From NCBI GenBank assembly GCA_963575745.1, contig CAUYUJ010012703.1, forward strand, positions 238,392 to 302,391: 64,000 bases of DNA. The letters are read 5' to 3'. Under the pieces are notes generated by a model. It ran no database searches. It was not told the DNA's origin and saw only the letters and a list, made by a program, of their open reading frames with translations. Positions 31,500-42,832 of the stretch are shown here, in pieces. Position numbers and translations under genes: made by a program. How positions within the stretch are numbered: position 1 is the stretch's first letter; every line of letters starts with the position of its first letter. Origin of the DNA: Prorocentrum cordatum (taxonomy: Eukaryota > Sar > Dinophyceae > Prorocentrales > Prorocentraceae).

Positions 31500-31915
31500 A
31501 TAAGGATGATGATGATGCTGATGCTGATGATGATGCTGCTGATGATGATGACGAGGAGGAGGAGGATGAGGAGGAGGATGAGGAGCAGGAGGAGCAGAAA
31601 GCTTCTCGCATCCTCATGCTCCCCTGTCCTCCTCCTGCTCCTGATTTTCCTGTTCCCTTTCTTCCTCCTCTTCCTGCTCCTCCTGCAGCTGCTGCTGCTG
31701 CTGCTGCTTATCCTCCTCCTCCTCCTTCTCATACTCTGCTCCCTCCCTTTCCCCCTTTGTCTCCCTCCTCCCTTTTTTTGCCTTCTCCTTCCTCCCTCCC
31801 CCTCCCTCCTCCTCTTTCTCCTAATCCTCCTCCTCCCCCTCCTCCTCCTCCTCCTCCTCCTCCTGCTCCTCTTCTCTACTCTCCCTCATCCTCCTCCTTC
31901 TCCTCCACCTCCTTC
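31500..31915 (+). repeat. GAT/GGA tract facing a CCT tract
   Basis: GATGATGATGCTGATGC, then GAGGAGGAG, to about 31595; then AAAGCTTCTCGC; then CTCCTCCTGCTCC and CCTCCT to 31915. The purine-rich strand switches at the AAGCTT, making a large imperfect inverted repeat. Confidence 0.85.
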
Positions 31916-32281
31916 AAAATTACACACATGATCTGAATACTACTCCTCTACCTCCCCCGACTCTGTCCAGAACAAATTCCGCCCTCTTTGCGTGTTGCTC
32001 TTACGCACAAGCGTTCAACTGTTGTCACTTCTCATTTGTTTTTGCAATCCGACCGTTCCGGTGTTTCAAAATGGTGCTCCCGTTGCAGGACTAGCCTCAC
32101 TTCATGATCGGCGCGTTGCTCCCGTCGCTCAAAAAGGCGCTCTCGCCCCAGCGCGGGCCTGATTTCTGGATCGGAGTCCTTCCTCGTCGTTGTTGCCCCC
32201 CCCCCCCTCTCCGCTCCTCCGCCTTCCCATGGTCCTCCAGCTCCTCCCGCTCATCCTACCTGTGCTCCTGCTGTTGCGACT
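31916..32281. other. No gene recognised
   Basis: Mixed-composition DNA between two pyrimidine tracts. No repeat partner or domain seen. Confidence 0.45.
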
Positions 32282-32645
32282 GTTCCTCCTCCTCCTCCTC
32301 CTTTCTTTATCCTCTTCCTCATCATCCTGAGCATCCTTCTGCTCATCAGTCACCTGCTCCTCCTCCTCCTCCTTCTCCTCCTTCTCCAATGTACACAGCT
32401 CCCCGTTCTTCTCGCGCATAGTGCGATGGGGTCATGAGGGGGTTTCCAGATCTGCTATGACACCTGTCGGCGGATAGAAAATAAATCAGCACAATGGGAA
32501 GGGACGGGTGGGACGGATAGGATGTCCGATATGGCGGGAGCGAACCCAACTTATCCTCCGCCTCCTCCTCCTCCTCCTTCCCACTTCCTCCTCCTCCTCC
32601 TCCTCCTCCTGCTCCCTCTCCCTCTCTTGCTTCCTCCTTCTCCGG
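32282..32645 (+). repeat. Interrupted CCT microsatellites
   Basis: CCTCCTCCT tracts at about 32285-32390 and 32555-32640 separated by mixed DNA. Confidence 0.85.
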
Positions 32646-32889
32646 TGCGGTGGTTGTGATGTTGGGGAAGGGCTGCAATCAGCGTCCCCCGGATCCGACG
32701 CGACCCATTTCTGTTTCTCTCAATTTCCCTCTGTCTTTCCTGGGGGGCGGCCTCCTGGCGGCCGCCGGGCGGCCCGAGGAGTCCACCAGGAGCCCCCCCC
32801 CCCCGAAGAAGACCCAAGAGTCCCCCCGTCCGTTTCTTCTACGATATCCTCTGTTGTTGAGCTATCACTTCGTTGCCCATTGCTTTTTC

Positions 32890-33420
32890 CAACTGGCGTT
32901 CCCCTGGGCGAACTGCGTCGTTGGCCCCTGAGCTACAAGAGCAACGGCCTCCGCGTGACACTTCCTCACACTTTCTTCAAGAATCGCGCTCTCGCTCGAG
33001 ACCTGGCGACTCACTCAAGACTCCTGCCCTCGTCTGGCTTTTGGGCGCTTGCTCATCCAGGACTCGCGCCCTCGCAGCTCTGGCATCGTGCTCTCGCCCA
33101 GGACATCCTCTGCTCTCGCCTGAGACCCCCTCGCACATTCACAAAACAAAACACGCGATCTCATGCCCCGCTCGACCGACCCGCCCAATGAGGTCAAGCC
33201 GCCCGACCCGCCCGCTGGGGCCTGCTCGCCCGGCCCGCCCGTCAGGGTCCGCCCGAGCCGCTCCTTCAGGATTCGCGGGGTCGACCGCTCGGAAGCCCGC
33301 CCGCCCGCTGTGAGTTTGCGGCCCGCCCGGCCCGCCGGCCAGGGTTCGTCCGCCAGACCCGCCCGACCCGTCAATGTGGGTCTGCTGCCCGACCCGCCCG
33401 TTCGGGTCCGCCCGTTTGGC
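32890..33420 (+). repeat. Dispersed repeat M, diverged copy
   Basis: Shares AACGGCCTCCGCGTGACACT-like sequence, then AGAATCGCGCTCTCGCTCG. It continues into CGACCCGCCCG-rich sequence, in the order seen at 50396-51040 and 52905-53600. Its 3' part is a degenerate GACCCGCCCG repeat. Confidence 0.55.
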
Positions 33421-33839
33421 CATGAGCTCGCAGGACAAACATGTCCCCCCCCCCACAGTGGGCACGCTCATGAGCGACAAGAGCGGGACTCCAGGGTTGG
33501 GGGTCTACATGTTTACTGTCACGCGGGCAGTGAAGAGCGAACAGTCTTGAAATGATGCTTGTGTCTGTGTGTGTTGCCATATCCCCTCCTCCTGCTTGCC
33601 CCTCCTCCCGTCCACCTTCTCGTGCAGCGTCCATCGCTGGCCTGGGCATTCCTCCGTTACACGCTGCGCGGCCCAAGAAGACGGCTCCCCGCCGCCAAGA
33701 GGATGCTGCCGAGAGGCGCTCCTCCTCCGTCTCCTCCGCTTCCGCGCGCGGATTCATCGCTGGCCGGGCGCTTCTCCGCGGCACGCTGCTTTGCCGAAGA
33801 AGACTGTCCCACATCGGGGGATATCAACCATCCACCACA

Positions 33840-34003
33840 CGGCGGCGAGCCCAGGGGGGGAAGCGAGAAACCTTCTGCGAAGTTTTCTAAGCCTTCCCCG
33901 AAGACCAACACAAGCTTCTCCGAAGGCGCGAGGGCTTCTGAGAAGTCCCGCCGCCCTCCGAGAAGGCCTTCTCCCTCTCATTCCCCTCCTCGCTCGCCGG
34001 CGA
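33840..34003 (+). repeat. Dispersed repeat D, copy 4
   Basis: GAAGTTTTCTAAGCCTTCCC, CGAAGGCGCGAGGGCTTCTG and AGAAGTCCCGCCGCCCTCCG match the other D copies in order. Confidence 0.7.
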
Positions 34004-34320
34004 ACCTCACCAGCCCTGGCTGGATCCATCCTGGGTCCAGGATCGGCCCAGCCAGGATCGGTGAGCTGGATCGCTGGCGCCCCTCGACAAGTGGCCCCCC
34101 CCCCCCCCCCGAGTCCCCCTCCCTCCAGGATGGGGCCGTCGGAGGCTGGGCCAGACGAGGGTAGCCCAGGCTCAGGCCGCGCGGCTGCATTCGCGGTGCA
34201 ACTCCCCGATCTTCTCGAGGAGGTCGAGGTGCTCCGCAAGGGCAAGGTCCTCCACGCTTATTGTATGTCTGCGCGCGCGCGTGTGCGTTTCGAGGGTCGT
34301 CGCCGTCGTCGTCGTGGTCG

Positions 34321-34745
34321 CCCTCCTCCTCCTCCTCCTCCTCCTCCTCCTCCTCCTCCGCCTCCAGCCCCTCCTTGCTTCTCTCCCTCCCGCCCGGCCT
34401 TTTCCACCCGCCCCACTCCTCCTCCTCATCCCCTCTATTTTCACCCTCCTCCTCCTCCTCCTCCTCATCCTCCTCCTCCCCCCCCCCTCCTCCTCCTCCT
34501 CCTACCTCATCCTCCATCTTCGCCTCCTCCTTCCAGCACCTTCTCCTATTTGCTCTCTCCCTCCCGCCTGGCCCACCCTCCCCCTATTTTCTTATTCCTC
34601 CTCCGTCCCCTCCTCCTCCTCTCTTTCCTCCTCCTCCTCATCCTTCCTTCCTTCCTCCCCCCCCCTCCTCACTCCTCCTCCTCCCCGCCCCCTCCTCCTC
34701 CTCCTCCTCCTCCTCCTCCTCCTCCCCCTCCTCCTCCACCACCAC
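34321..34745 (+). repeat. CCT-rich tract of about 420 bp
   Basis: CCTCCT runs separated by pyrimidine-rich interruptions, with a short CACCACCAC tail. Nearly pure pyrimidine on the + strand, so a long purine tract on the other strand. Confidence 0.9.
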
Positions 34746-34829
34746 CACCACCACGAGGAGAAGGGGGAGGAGGCCAAGGAGGGACGAGGAGGAGACGCGG
34801 GATGTGGTATCTAGGGAGGCGGAGCAGGG

Positions 34830-35270
34830 CGCTCCAGGGAGAGGCGCTCGCGGCTCGTTGTGCCGCCCCCCTGCCCCCAAAAGGCCCCCCCGGAGGCCCC
34901 GACACGGGATACCTGTTCGGGGGGCGCTGCTCGGCCTCTCCGCTCCCAGGAGGCCCCAGGAAGCCCCTTTGCTGCCTCGGGATCTGCGTTCGGGGAGCGC
35001 CCTTCGGGCCTCCCGCCCCCCAGGGGGCCCCAAGGAGGCCCCAGGAGAACCGATGCCAGCATTGGGATCCGTGTGCGGGGGGCGCTCTGCGGCCCCTCTC
35101 CGTTCCAGAGGGCCCCAGGCGACGCCCTCGCGGTGCTGGGATAGGTGCTCGGGGCGCGCTTTTCGGCCCCCTCCCTCCCCCCCCCCTCCCCCAGAGCAGG
35201 CCCCAAGGGGCCCCAAGACGTACTTTTCGGCGTTCGGATCCGAGTTCGGGGAGTGCTGCTAGGCCCCTTC
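34830..35270 (+). repeat. Tandem repeat T6, about 90-105 bp x 4
   Basis: Units contain GTTCGGGGAGCGCCCTTCGG-like sequence and CAGGGGGCCCCAAGGAGGCC, with variable length. Confidence 0.65.
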
Positions 35271-35309
35271 GTAGGCTTTGCCTTCACACGCTGCGCCCGT
35301 GTAGACTTC

Positions 35310-35580
35310 GCCGCTCCTCTCCCGGGGCTCGGCTCCTTGGTATTTTACCTACGCTCCTGGATGCTACCCGTCTCCTGGGGCTCGACTCCTGCATGTTTTG
35401 CGTACATTGTGCCCTTCAGCTGGGGCTCGAATCTTTTGTGTTTTACATTTTTTGTTAGCTCTTAACCGGAAGAGGCTCGCTCTCGACCCGCCGACCAAAC
35501 AAGTTTTACACCTCTCCTAAGTGTTTTATGCTCCTATGCCTTACCCCTTTCCTGGGGCTCGCATCCCTCGTCTGTCGAAT
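35310..35580 (+). repeat. Tandem repeat T7, about 66 bp
   Basis: CTGGGGCTCGAATC, CTGGGGCTCGACTCC and CTGGGGCTCGCATCC recur, each preceded by TTTTAC/CTACG-type sequence. About four degenerate units. Confidence 0.55.
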
Positions 35581-35734
35581 CCGCACCGCCCTCCCAAGAA
35601 GTCGCACTGTTCATCTGTGTGTCGTGCGAGCTGAATGTGGGAATGTGCCTCGGGAGAGGTGTTGGCTCGACCTCCTTGGGCGGGAGATCTGGGCGAGGGA
35701 CTATCTGTCAATTTTCACATGACTTCCCACGAAG

Positions 35735-37015
35735 GGTTGGCATCATGATTGTCCCTCGGATGATGCGTACTGCGAAACTGTCGCCACTTCCGTGGGCTCC
35801 TGGGAGGCACGGCGGAGACGAGGGCAGCGGGGATCCATATGAGACCTCGTTGCTCCCTCGGGTGCTGCGAACTGCGCATCCGTCGCCACTTTCGTGGGCG
35901 CCCGGGAAGCACGGCGGAGGTCAGGGCAGCGGGGGTCCCTTGGAGGCCTCGCGCTTCCCTCGGTGGTTGCGCACTGCGCAAGTGTCGCCACTTTCGTGGG
36001 CTCCTGGGGTCACGGCGGAGGTGAGGCAGCGAAGGTCCATGTTTAGACCTCACTGCCCCACGGGGTGCTGCGAAGTGCGCAGCTGTCGCCACTTTCGTGG
36101 GCTCCTGGGGGGCACGGCGGAGGTGAGGGCAGCGGGGATCCGTTTGAGACCTGGAGGCCCCCTCGGGGCTGCGAACTGCACAACTGTCGCCACTTGCTTG
36201 GGCTCCTGAGAGGCACGGCAGAGGTGAGGGCCACGCGAAACTTCGCTGACCCTTCGGGTGCTGCGAACTGCGCAGCTGTCGCCTCTCTCGTGGCCTCATG
36301 GGAGGTCCAGCGGGGGCGGTAGTCACGCCAGGCTTCCTGCTCCCGGGGAGGCTGCGAACTGTGCAACTGTCGCCACTTTCGTGGGCTCCTGGGAGGCACG
36401 GCGGAGGTGAAGGCAACGGGGATCCCTTTGACACATCGGTGCTCCCTCGGGTGCTGCAAACTGCGCATCAATCGCCACTTTCGTGGGATCCTGGGAGGCA
36501 CGGCGGAGATGAGGGCAGCGGGGGTCCCTTTGAGACCTGACGGCTTCCTCGGGTGCTGCGAACTTCACATCTGTCGCCACTTTCGTGGCCTCACGGGATG
36601 CATGGTGGAGGTGAAGGCACTGGGAATTCCTTTGAGACCTTGCGGCTCCCTCGGTGACTGCGATCTGCGGACTTGTCGCCACTTTCGTTGGCCGCTGGAA
36701 GGCACGGCGGAGGTGATGGCAGCGAGGATCAGTTTTAGACCTCACTGTCACCTGGGGTGCTGCGAAGTGCGCAACTGTCGCCACTTTCGCGGGCTCCTGG
36801 GAGGCACGGACGATGTGAGGGCAGCGGGGATCCATTTGAGACCTCGCTGCTCCCTGGGTAGCTGCGAACTGCGCAAGTCTCGCCACTTCCGTGGGCTCTT
36901 GTGAGGCACGGCGGGGTCGAGGGCAACGGGAATCTATGTGAGACATTGCGGTTCCGCCTGGGGCTGCGAGCTGCGTAGCAGTAGCCTTTTTGCGCAGGCT
37001 CCTGGAACGCACGGT
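35735..37015 (-). repeat. Satellite array T3, about 102 bp x 13
   Basis: CGTGGGCTCCTGGGAGGCAC or a variant falls near 35790, 35895, 35996, 36098, 36199, 36290, 36380, 36483, 36584, 36686, 36788, 36890 and 36992. The reverse complement of the unit (GTGCCTCCCAGGAGCCCACG, CAGTTCGCAGC) matches the array at 52035-52765, so the strand is given relative to that array. Because 102 is a multiple of three, long frames remain open. They are not genes. Confidence 0.9.
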
Positions 37016-37249
37016 GGAGTGCAAGGCCATGCAGATGGTCCAAATCTCGCAATGCATTCTTTCGTGTGGAACGCTCATATGAACAGTCGCTTCGCATGGG
37101 GAAACAACAAAACTTTGGGTGCGTCTCAGGTAGCTTCCCGCCCAAGCTGATAGACTTCACGGGGTGCTCTTGACCCGCCTCGCACGCCCTGCAGACGAAG
37201 GGCCATGGTGGGGGGGCTGGCAGATGGGGGGGGGGAAACATCGGCGTGG

Positions 37250-37395
37250 ACTCGGCGATACATAGCCAATAGATCGGCGATGAACCCCCGATCGCGAATC
37301 CGCACGTTCCTGGGCTGGATGGGACTGTCGGGCCCCTGTCGGCGATCAATGGACGATTGGGGGTCGTTGCGTACCCCCCTATGCCTATCCGCCCC
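37250..37395 (+). repeat. Dispersed repeat N, copy 2
   Basis: ATCGGCGATGAACCCCCGAT, CCGCACGTTCCTGGGC and CGATTGGGGGTCG match 2488-2640. Confidence 0.7.
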
Positions 37396-37399
37396 TGTT

Positions 37400-38360
37400 G
37401 TTGCCCTCGACCATACCGCTGCGGCCAGGCCCAACGCGTGGCAGTGCCCCCTAGGCGCCCCGCCTCGCGTCTTCGACGAATGGCGACGGCGCACCGCGGC
37501 CGCCAGGCCCAACGTGTGCAGGTGCTCTCTGGGGGCCCGCCTTGCGTTTTTGGGTGAGGGTGAGGATCGCTCGAAGCAAACTTTTCTTTATCGTGATTTC
37601 ATGCCCTGAGCGTGCTACGTCCCCTTCCCCCGCGCCCGCTCTCCTTCGGCTTCTGTTGTGCCCAAGTGGGCCCCGCAATGTCCCTCGGCTGCCTTCGAAC
37701 GCGGCGTAGATCCGCGCCGCTGCGACCAACAAGTTTGTATTTGTCTCCCCCTTGTATGAAGGAAGGGTTAACCGAAAGGCCGACCCCCTCCCGAACGTCC
37801 GCTGGTATAGGCAATAAAAATGAATGAATGACGGTGATGAAGGTTGAACCTTCTCCACAAGTCCGTCACTTGCGTGTGTATGCCAGTGTCTGCGAGCCGA
37901 ACGGGGCAGCGATACAGTTAATGGTAAAAAGGCAGGGGGACTTAGCTGTCCCGACACGCAACACGCAAGACGTAGCGTGCTGACACGGGCCCCCCCACAC
38001 ATAGACCGAAAAGTAGGTCTGGCGCGACACGTTCGCGAAAGCGTGGGCCAGCACGCTGAGCCAACACGCGGCGTATTGGCACGGACGCTGCGAGCACGGA
38101 GCACGGCAATCACGTGTTGCGTATCAGAACGGGCGCGTCGAGGCAGCTGAGCTGCAGGCCGAAAAGGGTAGCGGTACAGTAAAGGGTAGGACAGGGCAGG
38201 GGGGATCATGCAAACCCCAGGGCGCGGCTGAGGCTGAGCGGTCGGGTCCTGCTCCCGCTTGCCGAACAACACACGCCTCTCGGTGGCGGAGAGCGGCCAG
38301 TCCAGCGTGCCCACCTGTCGGGCGGACGCCCGGGGGGCGTCGGGCCAGGCAGGCTGCGCA
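37400..38360. other. No gene recognised
   Basis: A minus-strand frame stays open across most of this stretch but runs into the CGT microsatellite and shows no domain. CACGC-rich words near 37.94-38.12 kb look like decayed simple repeats. Confidence 0.45.
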
Positions 38361-38362
38361 TG

Positions 38363-38364
38363 TT

Positions 38365-38414
<50 letters not shown>

Positions 38415-38415
38415 T
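38363..38415 (+). repeat. (CGT)n microsatellite
   Basis: About 17 CGT units ending in GTTGTAGCC. Confidence 0.95.
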
Positions 38416-38532
38416 GTAGCCACCCTGACACCGTCTCGTTGTGAACGAACCGCGATGGAAGGTTCATGTTTGTTTTGTTTGTTTGTTGTTTTTTTCTGTC
38501 TCCAGGGTCCTTCGCCCGGCCCCAGGACGATT

Positions 38533-38719
38533 CGGCTACACGCAAGTGTACAGTGTGACCCTAGGCAAGACTGACCTTTGGCGAGCGACTTTCGGGAGCC
38601 GCGGGGAGGCTGAACCGGAGCGCGCAAGCGGCTGCTGTCGCTTCGCGTTCAGCCATCTGGAGGCCCCCGTGTGCCCGCACCAAAGGTCACTCTGGCGACA
38701 GGTCACTCTCGTGCCGCCG
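38533..38719 (+). mobile_element. Fold-back family A, copy 5
   Basis: Left CGGCTACACGCAAGTGTACA with GTGTGACCCTAGGCAAGA; right CACCAAAGGTCACTCTGGCG with ACAGGTCACTCTCGTGC. It lies 8 bp from a family B element. Confidence 0.75.
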
Positions 38720-38726
38720 AACAGGC

Positions 38727-38958
38727 ATAGAGGCCTCCCAGACGGGGTCCGACCAGATGGGGTCGGAGGGCCTCGCCGCACCTCCGATACCTCGGCGACG
38801 CATCGGCCATGCACTGGCGACGTCGGCGATGCCTCGGCGACGCCGGCGTGGGGAAAATTGGGCCCCACATCGAGCCGCATCGGTCGCCGATGCATCGGCG
38901 ATGCGGCGCGATCCTCCGACCCCATCTATACTCCAGGGCCAACCCGGGAGGCCTATAG
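38727..38958 (+). mobile_element. Fold-back family B, copy 3
   Basis: Left ATAGAGGCCTCCCAGACGGG through AGATGGGGTCGGAGG; right CCTCCGACCCCATCT through CGGGAGGCCTATAG, giving inverted arms of about 45 bp. The centre is rich in CATCGGCGATGC and GACGTCGGCGATGCCTCGGC words. Confidence 0.75.
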
Positions 38959-39079
38959 ATCAGGAAACGACTCGGGATGCAAACCCGGTCCCAGGGAAGG
39001 GGCCCCTGGAGAGGTCCAGGGAGTGGCGGTTTTGGTACCTTGTCAGCGGGGTACGCTATATAGGGTAAGAGACGGGGTG

Positions 39080-39180
39080 GCAGGGAGGGACGGAGGGAGG
39101 GAGGGAGGGGGAGGAGGGGAAGGAGGAGGGGGAGGAGGAGAAGGAGGAGGAGGGAGGAGGAGGGAGGAGGGGAGGCGGCC
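39080..39180 (+). repeat. GGGA/GGA microsatellite
   Basis: (GGGA)n then GGAGGA tract of about 100 bp. Confidence 0.9.
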
Positions 39181-39699
39181 ACGCTGCGGAAGAATCACGG
39201 CGGCGGATGTCTCGGCGTCGGGGGGGGGCCTGCTCCTGGGCCCCCAAGGCTACCAGGAAACGATCCGCGGCGGCGGCGCGGGCCCCGGGGATGGTGTCGA
39301 GAGCTCCAGGGGCTCGCGCAGGTGTGTTCGCAGGCCCTCGCCGGGCGCCTCCTTCCTCCCCCCTCCTGCATGGTTGCCCAAGCCGCGTTCCGTGCATCCC
39401 ACCGACCCCGCCTTCGCCAGCGCATTGACTCTGCCTAGCCGCCGACGCAAGAGTGTCGTCGCAGGCCCATCGGGCCAACGGCGTGCTGCAACCTCTGGTG
39501 AGAGGTTCAGAATATGTCCATCTTTCTAGCTGCCGCGCACGTAGCGGCCCCCCGGGGTTCCTGGAGGAGAAGCAGCGTCGCAAGCAGGTCCCGAGCAGGT
39601 CCCGTCAAAGATACTCATATCTTTGCTCGTGGGCGCGGGTCAAGGGAACTCCAGAAGGTTCCATGAACTACCAAGAGCACGGATCAATCCGTGTCAGGC
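39181..39699. other. No gene recognised
   Basis: GC-rich DNA. AGGAAACGATCCGCGG near 39250 faintly recalls family G but is too weak to call. Confidence 0.4.
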
Positions 39700-40250
39700 T
39701 ACATAATGGCCCTGACAAAACTCAAGAGGCCCCAAGATAGCCTCAAGGCGGCCCAGGATGGTCCAAGACAGCCATTAGGACCTCAGGAGGCTGAAGTCAC
39801 TCAACATCCAGCAATATGTCAATGACTTTGGCTTCCTCGCACTTTCGCTTCCGATGGGCTTCCGAGGGGTCCAACTGGCTCCACTATATCTCCCAGTGCA
39901 GCCCAGAAGAGCTCCAAGAGTGCGCTCAACACCTTGCTCCTTGAGGTGGGCAAGGTGGTAGCAAAAGAGCTCCCAGAGGCCCCCAATAGACCACCATCTA
40001 TGAAACAAACAATAGGAATTCAATGATTGTGGCTTTCTCGACATATCCCTTCCGATGGGCCTCTGAGGCTCAAGATCGCCCAAGATGGCTCCAAGTGGAG
40101 CTCGGAAGAGCCCCAAGACGGCGAGACCGCCCCAAGAGTGTCCCAAGAGCGTGGATTGTCGGGAGAAGCCCCAACATTGCCCCGAAACAGCCCCAATAAT
40201 CGTCATAATAGCCTGGAGGAGGACCTACTATTGCCCCATCAGCCTTCAAG
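39700..40250 (+). repeat. CCCCAAGA-type degenerate repeat, locus R2
   Basis: GAGGCCCCAAGATAGCCTC, GCCCCAAGACGGCGAGACCG and CCCCAAGAGTGTCCCAAGAG recur among AT-richer DNA. Confidence 0.55.
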
Positions 40251-40529
40251 AGGCCTCGACCATGCAAGAGCCATTAGTTTGTCTGTTTATTTTCTCGCCT
40301 GTAGGATTCCTAGCTCAATCCATAAAGAAATGGTCCACTGCTCCTCCCTTCTGTCCTTCCCCTGCAATCGTCCAACAATCCGCGTGGCTTCCTCTGTATC
40401 CGCACGGCTTCCTCTGCTATCCACATGGCTTCCCCTGTAACTGCGTGGCTTCCTCTGCAACTGCAATGGCTTCCTGTGGTGGTTCTAATGGCGTCCCAAC
40501 GCTCGTCCAGCAACTGTCATCGTCACACT

Positions 40530-40860
40530 CAAAAGTAAAGTAGAGTAGAGCAAAACATGTTAGACACGAGTAGATGAGTCGAGTAGAAAAGAGCATAGTA
40601 TACTATACTAGTATAGGCAGGCTGGGGTAGAACAGAGAAGAGCAGAGGAAGGTAGACAGTAGCGTAGAGTCGGGTGTAGTGGAGTAGGGTCGAGCAGGGT
40701 AGACATGAATGTTATAGGGTAGAGTGCTTTTGTAATAAGACATAATCGGAGTACAACAGAGCAGACTGTAGTAGTGTAGGGTAGGGTCGAGAAGGGTAGA
40801 GAAGAGCAGAGCATAATGAAAAGGGGTAGATGGTAGAGTAGAGTCATGCATACTATATTA
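40530..40860 (+). repeat. Degenerate TAGAG/GTAGA pentamer repeat
   Basis: AGTAGAGTAGAGCA, GGGTAGAGAAGAGCAGAG and GTAGAGTCGGGTGTAGTGGA words at multiples of five bases for about 330 bp. Confidence 0.7.
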
Positions 40861-41004
40861 TTGTATGTTCAACTTGAGCAACTATGGTACAGTGAGTAGA
40901 ATGGAGCAAGGTCGAGGCAACCTCGGTGTTCCTCCTCCTGCTCATCTTATTCGCATTTCCCTTTTTCGACGAAACCGACTTGTGACCCACTTCTCCTCTT
41001 CTTG

Positions 41005-41145
41005 TGCCTGCCAACCCAAACCCAATCCAATCCAGACCAATCTAATCCAGTCTGTCTGGTCCAGGCCAGTCCAGCAAACCCCAGTCTAGTCTTCTCCAGT
41101 CCACTCCACTTCAGTCCACTTTTAGTTCACTTCAACTCAGTCTTC
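41005..41145 (+). repeat. Degenerate CCAGT/CCAAT pentamer repeat
   Basis: CCAATCCAATCCAGACCAAT, CCAGGCCAGTCCAGCAAACC and CACTTCAGTCCACTTTTAG words at five-base multiples. Confidence 0.7.
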
Positions 41146-41149
41146 TGAT

Positions 41150-42235
41150 CTATTTGGAGTCTGCGCTGGCTGATGTTGGCTGATATTGGCGTCGTATGGC
41201 TGCGAGATCGGTTCCCAGAGACCGCCCAGAGACACCGATGCGCGAAGACACTGAGAGACACATAGAAAGCCCCCTGAATCCCCTCAGAGACAGCAACGGC
41301 CCCACCAGGATTCCAGAGTGCTCGCAGAAGTCCCCCGACGGTGAGAGTGGCAAATGACATAGACGTCTCTATGTTGCACATGCATATTCTTGCCGTCTTG
41401 AATTCTTGGGCTCCCTGTTAATTCGAGAATGAATGCTCCATCGACTGATCGTGCGTAGTTTCGAACCTGCATTTGTGGCCCATCTTTGCCTCACACTCTC
41501 ACCTATGGCATTTTTCAGCACATTCACATGCTAACAATGACAAGATATGGGCCGGCGGAATGAGCAAAGCGATCCAATAACCAAGACTTTGAAGGTCGGA
41601 GAGTGCTTGAAAACTCGTTTCCGTCATGCACAGCACGGACAGGAGGATACGATGACATCCCGAAGCGGAATACCCACCACGTCTGGGCAATGAATTCCCT
41701 ATCCTTTCCGTTGCACTACCTAGAAGGCAGCTTGACACTGGAAGACTTTCATGCCGACTCTCAACCTGGGTTGATCAATTGGCAATGGAACAACTCTTGG
41801 GTACCAAGTGACTGGCGTCGATTATGACACGTCAAGGTGAGAGGAACTTCATGCTTCACGAAGACTTGCTGAAACATCTCCACGACCATATTTTCATCAT
41901 ATGTTTTGAATATTGAAACCACATTGCCAAATTTTTGGAGGGTACCCCTTCCGCTACCATTCGCAACGCTATATCAACGTTTGCATGCCAAGTTCAAAAC
42001 TGAGTTTACATATTCGGCCTCCTTTTAATGCATCTGGGGGGCTACATTCGTCTAGAAGGTTGCCGCCGGGTATGCATCAAGGAATGAGGACCCTCGAGCA
42101 CATGAGCGCTGGCGCCCCACACATTGAACATATGAGCCAATCGCATCAGCCCTTTTGTGCGTGGGTGGTTTAGCGGATCAACTCTTCCAGAAAAGACCCT
42201 CAACGTCGCGCGGGGTTGGAGCGTCCAATGTTGCT
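41150..42235. other. AT-richer unique DNA, no supported gene
   Basis: Lowest GC stretch of the window besides the simple repeats. Short frames only, with no domain and no repeat partner in the window. Confidence 0.5.
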
Positions 42236-42239
42236 CTGG

Positions 42240-42375
42240 ATGGCTCGCACATGACCCGAGCAGTCCTGGATGGCCTCCAAGATGGCAAGTGTGGCCAATT
42301 TTAGCCCTTGTGGCCTCCAAGATGGCTCCAACAAGTCCCAAGACGGCCCTAAAATGGCTGTGAGGTGGCCCCGGT
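42240..42375 (+). repeat. GGCCTCCAAGATGGC repeat, R family
   Basis: TGGCCTCCAAGATGGCAAGT, GTGGCCTCCAAGATGGCTCC and CCCAAGACGGCCC words as at the R loci. Confidence 0.55.
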
Positions 42376-42569
42376 CTCCTGAGTATGCCACCCCCGAAAT
42401 CAACTATTATGTTTCAGTGATTCTGGTCCTCTCGCCTTCCCAGGTCCCGATTGTCCTCTGAAGCTCAGCTTAGCTATTCATTGGGGCTGCGTGGGCTTCA
42501 ATTTGGCAAGTGCCCCCATCTTCTATTATGATCTTGTACTTCCCTTCTGCTAACATATCGCCATATATT

Positions 42570-42739
42570 AGTTCCCAGCCATCTTGTAGTGTTGGGCCCT
42601 CGTTTTGAATAGACAACGCCTCGCGTCCCTCCTTCCTTCCTTCCTTCCTTCCTTCCTCCCCTCCTCCTCTCATCCCTGCCTTTGTCCTCCGCGTATCCTC
42701 ATCGTCATCATCATCACCATCGTCATCATCATCATCATT

Positions 42740-42832
<93 letters not shown>

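Noticed and set aside
33569-35458. 629-codon + strand frame with Pro/Ser-rich sequence
   Set aside because: Most of it is CCT microsatellite and the T6/T7 tandem repeats. There is no non-repetitive domain.
35715-37078. Open frames of about 240-250 codons on the minus strand
   Set aside because: They are translations of the T3 satellite and end where the array ends.
39240-39270. AGGAAACGATCCGCGG as another family G copy
   Set aside because: Only about 16 bases resemble the family and the flanks do not match.
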